DNA of 64,000 bases from positions 1 through 64,000 of the forward strand of contig CAIRDP010000051.1 of NCBI GenBank assembly GCA_903877385.1, read 5' to 3'. Of this stretch, positions 31,811 through 40,220 are shown piece after piece; position 1 is the first letter of the stretch, and the number at the start of each line of letters is the position of its first letter. This DNA comes from an uncultured Bacteroidales bacterium. Its GTDB lineage: Bacteria > Bacteroidota > Bacteroidia > Bacteroidales > FEN-979. The notes beneath the pieces were generated by a model that saw only the letters and a program-made list of their open reading frames with translations, did not search any database and had not been told where the DNA came from. Position numbers and translations under genes: made by a program.

Positions 31811-33421
31811 TTACACAGGATTATATTCCCTCGCTGCTTTGATAAATGCCACGAAAAGAGGGTGGGGTTTGGCAACCGTACTTTTATATTCAGGATGAAA
31901 CTGAACACCGATAAACCAGGGATGGCCCATCAGTTCCATGATCTCTACCAGGTCGTCTTTCTCATTGATGCCCACAGGCAGGAAACCGGCTTTGATATAT
32001 TTGTCAAGGTAAACATTATTGAATTCATACCGGTGCCTGTGCCTTTCGGATATGTTTACTGTTTTGTAAATTTTAAACAGCTTCGAAGATTTGCTTATTT
32101 TGCAGGGATATGCCCCCAGCCTCATGGTTCCTCCAAGACCCATGATCTTCTTTTGTTCTTCCATCATGTCGATGACGGGATAAGGTGTCTTTTTATTGAA
32201 TTCGGTGGAATGGGCGCCTTTCATACCCAGGACGTTGCGTGCGAATTCAATTACGGCACACTGCATCCCGAGGCATATCCCGAAAAACGGGAGATTATGA
32301 GTCCTTGCATAGTTGATGGCTGTGATCTTACCTTCAATGCCCCTTTCACCAAAACCAGGAGCTACGAGTATGCCGTTCAGGCCTGCAAGTTTTTCGGCCA
32401 CATTGTTTTCATCTATGAATTCCGAATGCAGGGAGATGACATTTACCTTGCAGCCATTCGATACCCCCGCATGGATTATGGATTCGTTGATCGACTTATA
32501 GGCATCCTTGAGTTCCACATATTTACCAACAAGGCCGATGCTGAAGCTGCAGGTCGGGTTTTTAAGGGTATACAGGAATTTTTCCCAGTCGCGAAGATCG
32601 GGGATCCCGTCGGTAGGCATTTCGGTCTTTCTCAGGATTTCGATGTCGAGGTTCTCCTGGCGCATTAAAACAGGTACTTCGTAAATGCTTTCGGCATCTA
32701 TGCATTCTATAACGGACGAAGGATTGACATTGCAGAAAAGGGCAATTTTGTTACGAAGGCTTTCGGGAAGATGTTTCTCGGTACGGCAAACGATGATATC
32801 GGGCTGAACCCCTTGTTCCAGCATGGTTTTAACGGAGTGCTGGGTGGGTTTTGATTTGAGTTCACCCGCTGCTGCAAGGTATGGTACAAGGGTGAGATGC
32901 ACAACCACACTGTCCTTGCCCAGTTCCCATCGCAACTGTCGCACCGACTCAATGAATGGCAGGGACTCTATATCACCCACGGTACCCCCGATTTCGGTAA
33001 TTACGAAATCATAATGTTGCTTGCTTGCAAGAAGCCTGATCCGTTTTTTAATTTCGTCGGTGATATGGGGTATTACCTGGACAGTTTCTCCCAGGAATTC
33101 ACCTTTCCTTTCCTTGTTAATTACACTCTGGTAAACCACTCCTGTTGTGACATTATTGGCCTGGGTGGTGGGCACGCTTGAAAACCTTTCATAGTGCCCC
33201 AGGTCCAGGTCGGTTTCTGCCCCGTCTTCGGTGACGTAACATTCTCCATGTTCATAAGGATTCAGGGTTCCCGGATCAATATTGATGTACGGATCGAGTT
33301 TCTGAATTGTAACCGTAAACCCCCTGGCAACAAGCAGTTTCGCTATCGAAGAGGAGATGATCCCTTTACCCAGGGATGAAGTAACGCCGCCGGTTACAAA
33401 AATATATTTGGTTGAAGACAT
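31811..33421 (-). CDS. pyrG: CTP synthase
   Basis: About 536 residues from the ATG at 33421 (MSSTKYIFVTGGVTSSLGKG). A TTG 33 nt upstream would add a non-conserved N-terminus and is rejected. The synthetase domain (1-270) has the P-loop SSLGKG and EIGGTVGDIES. The glutaminase domain (about 290-536) has the nucleophile motif GICLGMQ and the C-terminal HPEYKS. It makes CTP from UTP and glutamine. It is followed by yidC, which has its own promoter. Confidence 0.96.
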   Translation of the reverse strand: MSSTKYIFVTGGVTSSLGKGIISSSIAKLLVARGFTVTIQKLDPYINIDPGTLNPYEHGECYVTEDGAETDLDLGHYERFSSVPTTQANNVTTGVVYQSVINKERKGEFLGETVQVIPHITDEIKKRIRLLASKQHYDFVITEIGGTVGDIESLPFIESVRQLRWELGKDSVVVHLTLVPYLAAAGELKSKPTQHSVKTMLEQGVQPDIIVCRTEKHLPESLRNKIALFCNVNPSSVIECIDAESIYEVPVLMRQENLDIEILRKTEMPTDGIPDLRDWEKFLYTLKNPTCSFSIGLVGKYVELKDAYKSINESIIHAGVSNGCKVNVISLHSEFIDENNVAEKLAGLNGILVAPGFGERGIEGKITAINYARTHNLPFFGICLGMQCAVIEFARNVLGMKGAHSTEFNKKTPYPVIDMMEEQKKIMGLGGTMRLGAYPCKISKSSKLFKIYKTVNISERHRHRYEFNNVYLDKYIKAGFLPVGINEKDDLVEIMELMGHPWFIGVQFHPEYKSTVAKPHPLFVAFIKAAREYNPV

Positions 33422-33451
33422 GTCAGGTTCAGAATGATAGTTTACTGAGAA

Positions 33452-33459
33452 CAAAAATA
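33452..33459 (-). promoter_or_regulatory. -7 promoter element for pyrG
   Basis: TATTTTTG matches TAnnTTTG and lies 30 nt before the pyrG ATG. The nearest upstream TTTG is too close (11 nt) to be a proper -33 element. Confidence 0.45.
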
Positions 33460-33495
33460 ATCGTTTTAAGCAAACAGGGGGAAATTAGTTTTGCC

Positions 33496-34323
33496 TCAGC
33501 GGCTTTTTTTACGAACATGGTCCGGATGGTCAATCCTTCGCTTTATCGCAATGATCTCAGACGAAATCTCCTCTATCGGTTTATCCGTGACGTGGATAAC
33601 AGGCCATTCATACTTACAGAAAATGCTGTTGGAGTAGTTAAGTTCTTTTTTAACATTTTGAATTGAAGCATATCCTCCGGTATTGCCACCGAGGTATTGT
33701 TCCCTTGCCGAACGGAGGTTCGAAAGATCCTGGGGTTCGGTCATCAGCCCAAATACTTTTCCCGGGCCCAGTCTTGTAAGGTGTTGCGAAAGTTCGGCTG
33801 CAAGTACTACGGGGTAATTCGCAACAAACCAGCCCTTGAATGCAAGGTAAATGCTCAGTGGGGTTTTGAATGTCCTTGAAACACCCACCAGGACGATCTC
33901 GGCCTTATCGTAATCATAATCCCTCTGCCCGTCATCATGGGTAAAGGCAAACTGCATGGCGTCGATGCGTTTGAAATATTCCTTGTTCAGGCTGAAAAAC
34001 AATCCGGGTTCACCCGTAGGAGAGTTTTCAAAATGATGTGAAAGCCGCGAAAGAAGGGGCCCCATAAGGTCTATAGCGTCCAGGTTATGGATGCGGCTTA
34101 ACCTCAGTATGACTTCCCTGAGGGATTCTGAGACCAGGGTATGCAGGATAAAGCCTTTTTGCTCAGCAACTTCAGCAACGATTTCTTCGATGGCCTGCTC
34201 GGTTCTCACCTCCGGTTTTAATACTACGTCCACGCTGGAATGAGGGAACTGGGTGAGAGCGGCCATCAGGATCTGCTCGGCAGTTCGACCTGAGCCATCT
34301 GAAACCACATATACCTTGTTCAT
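33496..34323 (-). CDS. Bifunctional kinase/pyrophosphorylase regulator of PPDK or PEP synthase
   Basis: A 275-residue DUF299 protein. It begins with VYVVSDGSGRTAEQIL and has the nucleotide-binding loop GVSRTFKTPLSIYLA (near 147-161), both hallmarks of PSRP/PDRP. These proteins inactivate and reactivate PEP synthase (PpsR) or pyruvate phosphate dikinase (PDRP) by phosphorylating a Thr next to the catalytic His. The target gene is usually adjacent but is absent here. The dikinase-like gene at 40221 lacks the PEP-binding barrel and is not an obvious substrate. Which of the two regulators this is remains open. Confidence 0.85.
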   Translation of the reverse strand: MNKVYVVSDGSGRTAEQILMAALTQFPHSSVDVVLKPEVRTEQAIEEIVAEVAEQKGFILHTLVSESLREVILRLSRIHNLDAIDLMGPLLSRLSHHFENSPTGEPGLFFSLNKEYFKRIDAMQFAFTHDDGQRDYDYDKAEIVLVGVSRTFKTPLSIYLAFKGWFVANYPVVLAAELSQHLTRLGPGKVFGLMTEPQDLSNLRSAREQYLGGNTGGYASIQNVKKELNYSNSIFCKYEWPVIHVTDKPIEEISSEIIAIKRRIDHPDHVRKKSR

Positions 34324-34347
34324 GGCATTTTTTGATTTGACCTTTAA

Positions 34348-35475
<1,128 letters not shown>

Positions 35476-35476
35476 T

Positions 35477-36733
35477 ATGAGTCATCTCTTTGCAAGCGGG
35501 GAAAGGGAAGGTTACATCATGGTCGTTGAAGACTCGAGAAGTCAGGCGATGATGCTGAAATCCCTTCTGAAAAAACACGACTATAAAGTCAGGGATTTTG
35601 AAGATGGGCTCGCGGCTTTCGATGCAGCCCTTGAAGATCCGCCCCTCTTGATTGTCAGCGACATACTTATGCCGGGAATGGACGGCTATGAATTATGCCG
35701 TAAAGTTAAAAGCAACACGGTGCTTAAGGATATTCCCATCATCCTGCTGACCACCCTCCAGGATTCCATGGATATTATCAAAGGTTTGCAGGCAGGATCC
35801 GATAATTTCATTACAAAGCCGTTTGATGCCAAGTACCTTCTTTCGCGCATCAACTACCTTCTGGCTAACAGGGAGCTCAGGTACCAGGGGACAAGCGACC
35901 TGGTGCTTGAGATCATGTTCAACGGGCAGAAGTACGCTATTAACTCCGAGAGGAAACAGATACTGGACCTGTTGTTATCGGTATATGAAAATGCCGTTCA
36001 GCAGAACCATCAGCTTATAGAAGCCCAGGCCGCACTGCAGAGGTCAAATGATCACCTGATCACCATGAACCGCGACCTGGAAGCATTTTCTTACACTATT
36101 TCGCATGACCTCAGGACCCCTCTGAACCACATCAGCATGAGCGCGCAGCTACTGCAACAGCATTATATGGATAAGCTGGATGAAGCCGGGGCTTCCTACG
36201 TCGAAACCATACATTCCACTACAAGGTCCATGGCCGAAATGATTAACGATCTCCTGCAGTTTTCACGTACGGGCACTATCAATATACATCCGCAGCCAAT
36301 CGACCTCAGCGATATGTTTACAAAAGTCATGGAATGGATACACCAGGACGATCCCCAGAGGCAGATTGAAGTTAAAATCGAGGAGAATATGCATATCCAT
36401 GCCGATCATAGCCTCCTGATGGTTGTTGTAAAGAACCTTCTTGGAAATGCCTGGAAATATACTTCAAAAACAAAGAAACCTATCATTCAGGTTGGAAGCT
36501 TGCACAAAAACGGCCAAACTGTGTTTTATGTCAGGGATAACGGAGCCGGGTTTGAACCTGGCCGCGCCGTCAACCTGTTCACCCCTTTTGTAAGGCTTCA
36601 CTCCCAGGAAGATTTCCCCGGGACCGGTGTTGGACTCGCCACGGCCAAGCGGATAATTGAAAGGCATGCGGGGAAGATATGGGCCGAAGGAGAACAGGGC
36701 AAAGGTGCTTGCTTTTTATTTACCCTAGGCTAA
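35477..36733 (+). CDS. Soluble receiver-histidine kinase (REC-HisKA-HATPase)
   Basis: 418 residues without a membrane segment. The receiver (about 12-130) has VVEDSRSQAMM, SDILMPGMDGYELC and the FITKPFDAKYL switch lysine. A linker helix leads to HisKA with FSYTISHDLRTPLNH (phytochrome-type), and HATPase_c has RDNGAGFEPG and GTGVGLATAKRI. It could take phosphate on its receiver to tune kinase activity. Its output regulator is not nearby. The 1-nt gap from gapA and 12-nt gap to sdaA imply cotranscription with central carbon enzymes, an unusual context for a kinase. Confidence 0.9.
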   Translation: MSHLFASGEREGYIMVVEDSRSQAMMLKSLLKKHDYKVRDFEDGLAAFDAALEDPPLLIVSDILMPGMDGYELCRKVKSNTVLKDIPIILLTTLQDSMDIIKGLQAGSDNFITKPFDAKYLLSRINYLLANRELRYQGTSDLVLEIMFNGQKYAINSERKQILDLLLSVYENAVQQNHQLIEAQAALQRSNDHLITMNRDLEAFSYTISHDLRTPLNHISMSAQLLQQHYMDKLDEAGASYVETIHSTTRSMAEMINDLLQFSRTGTINIHPQPIDLSDMFTKVMEWIHQDDPQRQIEVKIEENMHIHADHSLLMVVVKNLLGNAWKYTSKTKKPIIQVGSLHKNGQTVFYVRDNGAGFEPGRAVNLFTPFVRLHSQEDFPGTGVGLATAKRIIERHAGKIWAEGEQGKGACFLFTLG

Positions 36734-36745
36734 GCCTGTTGAGCT

Positions 36746-37945
36746 ATGGAATCAATAAAGGAGATTTATAAAATCGGCCACGGGCCGTCGAGCAGTCATA
36801 CCATGGGGCCAGCCAAGGCGGCCTCGATCTTTGCAAAACGCAATCCCGGGATCCCAAAAGTGAGGGTGCATCTTTACGGTAGCCTTGCTGCTACAGGCAA
36901 AGGCCATATGACCGACAAAGCCGTCATAGAAGCCCTGCATCCAGTACCGGTGGAAATCACCTGGAACCCTGAGACTGTGCTTCCTGAACATCCGAACGGG
37001 ATGACCTTTGAAGCCCTTGACAGGTCGGGGAATGTGAGGGACTCATGGACTACCTACAGCATCGGGGGTGGCGATATCAGCGACAACGGGAAACGGGATC
37101 CTTCAGCATCTATTTACAGGATGTCGAGTATGGAGGATATCCTCAAATGGTGCCTGAATAACGGAAGGACACTCTGGGAATACGTGGAAATACACGAGAA
37201 ACAGGATATCTGGGATTACCTTGCCGAGGTATGGAAAGTCATGAAAGATGCTGTGGAAAGGGGGATTGAGACTGAAGGGGTTCTACCCGGGCGGATCAAC
37301 CTTCCCAGGAAAGCTTCATCATACTATATCAAGGCCAGGAGTTTCAAGGGGACCCTGAGCCGGAGGGCTTTTACTTTTGCCTTTGCCCTGGCCGTTGCAG
37401 AAGAAAATGCCGCCGGTGGGAAGATTGTCACGGCTCCAACCTGCGGTTCATGCGGGGTTATGCCATCCGTGCTGTATTTATTAAAGACAAAGTACGATTT
37501 CACCGACAGGAAAATACTTCAGGGCCTTGCTACCGCAGGCCTGATCGGCAACCTTATCAAAACCAATGCTTCAATCTCGGGAGCCGAAGTCGGTTGCCAG
37601 GGCGAGGTCGGCAGTGCCAGTTCAATGGCCGCTGCAGCAGCTGAACAAATGTTCGGCGGCACCCCGAGACAAATCGAATATGCCGCTTCCATCGCCATGG
37701 AACACTTCCTTGGCCTAACCTGTGACCCCTTGTTTGGCCTGGTACAGATACCCTGTATTGAAAGAAATGCATTCGGTGCCGCCAGGGCACTTGATTCCAA
37801 CATGTATGCCCTGCTCTCCGACGGAACACACATCATCAGCTTCGATAAAGTGATACAGGCGATGAAACAAACAGGCCACGACCTTCCTGCCATATACAGG
37901 GAAACTGCAGAGGGCGGGCTGGCTGTTCTCGGGATCAAAGAGTAA
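36746..37945 (+). CDS. sdaA: L-serine ammonia-lyase (iron-sulfur type, single chain)
   Basis: 399 residues. It converts L-serine to pyruvate and ammonia using an oxygen-sensitive 4Fe-4S cluster. The beta part at the N-terminus has IYKIGHGPSSSHTMGPAKAA. The alpha part has APTCGSCGVMP, GAEVGCQGEVGSASSMAAAA and TCDPLFGLVQIPCIERN, giving the cluster cysteines. It is a fused one-chain form like E. coli SdaA, and ends the gapA operon. Its oxygen sensitivity fits the anaerobic character suggested by hydE. Confidence 0.93.
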   Translation: MESIKEIYKIGHGPSSSHTMGPAKAASIFAKRNPGIPKVRVHLYGSLAATGKGHMTDKAVIEALHPVPVEITWNPETVLPEHPNGMTFEALDRSGNVRDSWTTYSIGGGDISDNGKRDPSASIYRMSSMEDILKWCLNNGRTLWEYVEIHEKQDIWDYLAEVWKVMKDAVERGIETEGVLPGRINLPRKASSYYIKARSFKGTLSRRAFTFAFALAVAEENAAGGKIVTAPTCGSCGVMPSVLYLLKTKYDFTDRKILQGLATAGLIGNLIKTNASISGAEVGCQGEVGSASSMAAAAAEQMFGGTPRQIEYAASIAMEHFLGLTCDPLFGLVQIPCIERNAFGAARALDSNMYALLSDGTHIISFDKVIQAMKQTGHDLPAIYRETAEGGLAVLGIKE

Positions 37946-37987
37946 CATTTTCGGCGTTTTCCCGTAGAACCCTGAATAAGGCAGATT

Positions 37988-39001
37988 ATGCTTTTTCTGA
38001 GGTTTACAATTTTATTTATTCTTTTGGCAAAGCCGGTTTATTATACACCCCAGCCGCTTTCAATACTCGATTGTGACGAGATGGTGAAGCTGGGTGATAA
38101 AAGCGGGTTAAAAGCAGTCGAAAAACTCATAAACCCGATAACACTGCTCTACCTCGACACAGCTTATGCAAATCATATTGTTGACTGGGAGTTCAGACAG
38201 GGATTCCTGAGGACACATCCCGACAGTGCCGGTTATTCTATGCTTGACCTTCCCTGGTACACCCTTGACATTGCTTCCAACCTCGACAACAGGCATGCAG
38301 CATCAAGCCTTCTGAGGTATTACTGTTCCGTTCCAAAACTCACAAAATCCGATACCATTTTCTGGATGTATGAGCAGATGTACCGGTTCCTGCCGGTATT
38401 CGTATGCAGGAAACCGGGGGGGGCACTGCTGGAAGAAAAACTAAAAAGCGATTTCAAGGCATGGAGCCATATTGCCGCAATAACGCCTCCCGTAAAGTAT
38501 CCCGACCCTTCGGTTGAATATGACCGCCTGCCGGAACTTAAACCTTTGAATACTAGTAACGATTCAAGGTTTATTGCCCTTATGCTTGGGCTCAGCCTGA
38601 AACAACTTAAATCCCCGGGTTTTACTGAAGAGAAAATAAAAGGACTCCGCAGGGTCCAAACCTGTTTGGAGAATACCAGGTTTCAGCTTCCTGTGCTGAA
38701 CAGCGAATACCGGATATATATCCAGCCAATCGAAAAACGTATCATTCCTGCCATGAAGGAATACAGCAATATCAATCAGCTGGTCGTTGACAAAGCGGCC
38801 ATGATGCTGATTATTTCATCATGGCTAACAAGTCATGACTTCAGCCAGCACATGCCTTACAGCCAGAGTAAATTCCTGGTTAAAGGCCCCGATAAGGCCT
38901 ATTTCGAGATCTATTACGAATATGGTATGCAGTCGATCAGGCTGACATTGCTTGGAGGCAAAAGAATCATGATAGAAAAGATTACCGAAACCATTGACTG
39001 A
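37988..39001 (+). CDS. Exported protein of unknown function
   Basis: 337 residues. A hydrophobic N-terminus (about 1-20, MLFLRFTILFILLAKP) suggests a signal peptide. The rest is mixed alpha/beta and Tyr- and Leu-rich, with no recognised motif, catalytic set or repeat. It lies 42 nt after sdaA in the same direction and may be read from the same transcript. About 190 nt with no visible feature except a promoter follow. I do not recognise the family. Confidence 0.6.
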   Translation: MLFLRFTILFILLAKPVYYTPQPLSILDCDEMVKLGDKSGLKAVEKLINPITLLYLDTAYANHIVDWEFRQGFLRTHPDSAGYSMLDLPWYTLDIASNLDNRHAASSLLRYYCSVPKLTKSDTIFWMYEQMYRFLPVFVCRKPGGALLEEKLKSDFKAWSHIAAITPPVKYPDPSVEYDRLPELKPLNTSNDSRFIALMLGLSLKQLKSPGFTEEKIKGLRRVQTCLENTRFQLPVLNSEYRIYIQPIEKRIIPAMKEYSNINQLVVDKAAMMLIISSWLTSHDFSQHMPYSQSKFLVKGPDKAYFEIYYEYGMQSIRLTLLGGKRIMIEKITETID

Positions 39002-39140
39002 TCCTGCTTCCTCTTCATTAAGCCATTTCACTGCATATAAGCTGTTATTGCATCCGGGGACCTGTAAATATTTATCAGCAGGGTATATTGTTGATATAGT
39101 TTCATTTGCAATATATTGATGATAAAGATTGGCGATCAGG

Positions 39141-39172
39141 TTTCGACCTTACGTAAAAAAAAAGTAAGTTTG
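39141..39172 (+). promoter_or_regulatory. Promoter of the beta-barrel protein / dikinase unit
   Basis: TTTC (39141-39144), a 20-nt spacer and TAAGTTTG (39165-39172) give a near-consensus -33/-7 pair, 19 nt before the ATG at 39192. Confidence 0.55.
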
Positions 39173-39191
39173 CGGCCTGAAAATTTAAATT

Positions 39192-40205
39192 ATGCTGAAA
39201 TATTTTATCGCCCGCCAGATGGTGAAACGCACGAAAAACAGGCAGTTTCCTATCGAAATCCTTGAACAGAAACATGTTGACCTAAGCCAGCCTTTCCCAA
39301 ACGACAGCTCGTATTTTTATGGTGGTGATAAAGCAGGCAATGCTTTTATTGCACGAATGGCATTCAGGGGGGAGAAAAGACAGCATGAATGGTGGTTTGA
39401 TTTTTTCATTAAAGGAAGGGGGTTCTTCGGTTTGAAGACCGATCCGGGTCCAGATGGGGCCGGGTTCCAGATGGGCAGCCTGAAATGGGAAAATACAGTT
39501 TTAGGCAAGGAATGGAGGATCACTTACGAGGGTCCGGTGACCGATGAGCAGGGAAAGTCATACCACTGCAAGACCGACATGCTTTTCATAGGCGAGCATG
39601 AACCTTATGATTTTGCGAAGAGCTCCGACCAGAGCATGATAGCAAAGGCTATTGCAGGTGAGAAGTGGAACAAGAAGTTTTTCTTCATGATGAAGGATAC
39701 CCAGCAAACTCATTATGAACAGACCGGCATTTTCCAAGGAACCATATCGTTAGACGGACAGGTGTATCCCATGGAGATGAGGGCTTCGAGGGATCATTCA
39801 TTCGGATCGAGGACCTGGCTTACCTGGGACAGGCATTACTGGATCACAGGTATCTCGGAGGCCGGGATGCACTGGACTGTGACAACGATCAAATGGGACT
39901 TCCTGGGAAGGCTCACCGCAGGATTCATAACACATCCCGACGGCCATACCGATGCTATCATTGAATGCACCGACCTGGAAACGGTTTCAAAGGAAAAACT
40001 ACTCCCCGACCATGGGTTTATAGATATTATTTGCCGCAGCGGCGCAAAACATAAGGTTGAATTCTGGAGAAACGGGCATTTTCCGTATATGATGGACGGG
40101 AAATACCAGATGCGGGAAGCAATCGGGACTTATAAATTTGATGGAGTTGACGGATTAGGGATGGTCGAATTCGGGTTCCACAAAGACAAATACACTATCG
40201 ACTAA
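39192..40205 (+). CDS. Uncharacterised beta-rich protein (DUF7064/AttH-CrtC-like), partner of the dikinase gene
   Basis: 337 residues with no signal peptide, rich in Trp, Gly and aromatic residues in beta-strand-like patterns. The motif RDHSFGSRTW (200-209), followed by WDRHYW, resembles the RDHSxGxR signature I associate with lipocalin-like AttH/CrtC/DUF7064 proteins. That comparison is from memory and not verified. It lies 15 nt before the rifampin-phosphotransferase-like gene in the same direction, so the two probably act together, perhaps with this protein binding a hydrophobic substrate. No catalytic assignment is possible. Confidence 0.55.
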   Translation: MLKYFIARQMVKRTKNRQFPIEILEQKHVDLSQPFPNDSSYFYGGDKAGNAFIARMAFRGEKRQHEWWFDFFIKGRGFFGLKTDPGPDGAGFQMGSLKWENTVLGKEWRITYEGPVTDEQGKSYHCKTDMLFIGEHEPYDFAKSSDQSMIAKAIAGEKWNKKFFFMMKDTQQTHYEQTGIFQGTISLDGQVYPMEMRASRDHSFGSRTWLTWDRHYWITGISEAGMHWTVTTIKWDFLGRLTAGFITHPDGHTDAIIECTDLETVSKEKLLPDHGFIDIICRSGAKHKVEFWRNGHFPYMMDGKYQMREAIGTYKFDGVDGLGMVEFGFHKDKYTID

Positions 40206-40220
40206 TCCATACTAAAGAAA

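Noticed and set aside
31649-32668. A 339-residue plus-strand frame opposite to pyrG
   Set aside because: It is long, but entirely antisense to CTP synthase, whose glutaminase and synthetase motifs are intact.
31811-33454. Longer pyrG start at a TTG (33454)
   Set aside because: The extra residues are not conserved, and the ATG at 33421 gives the standard N-terminus.
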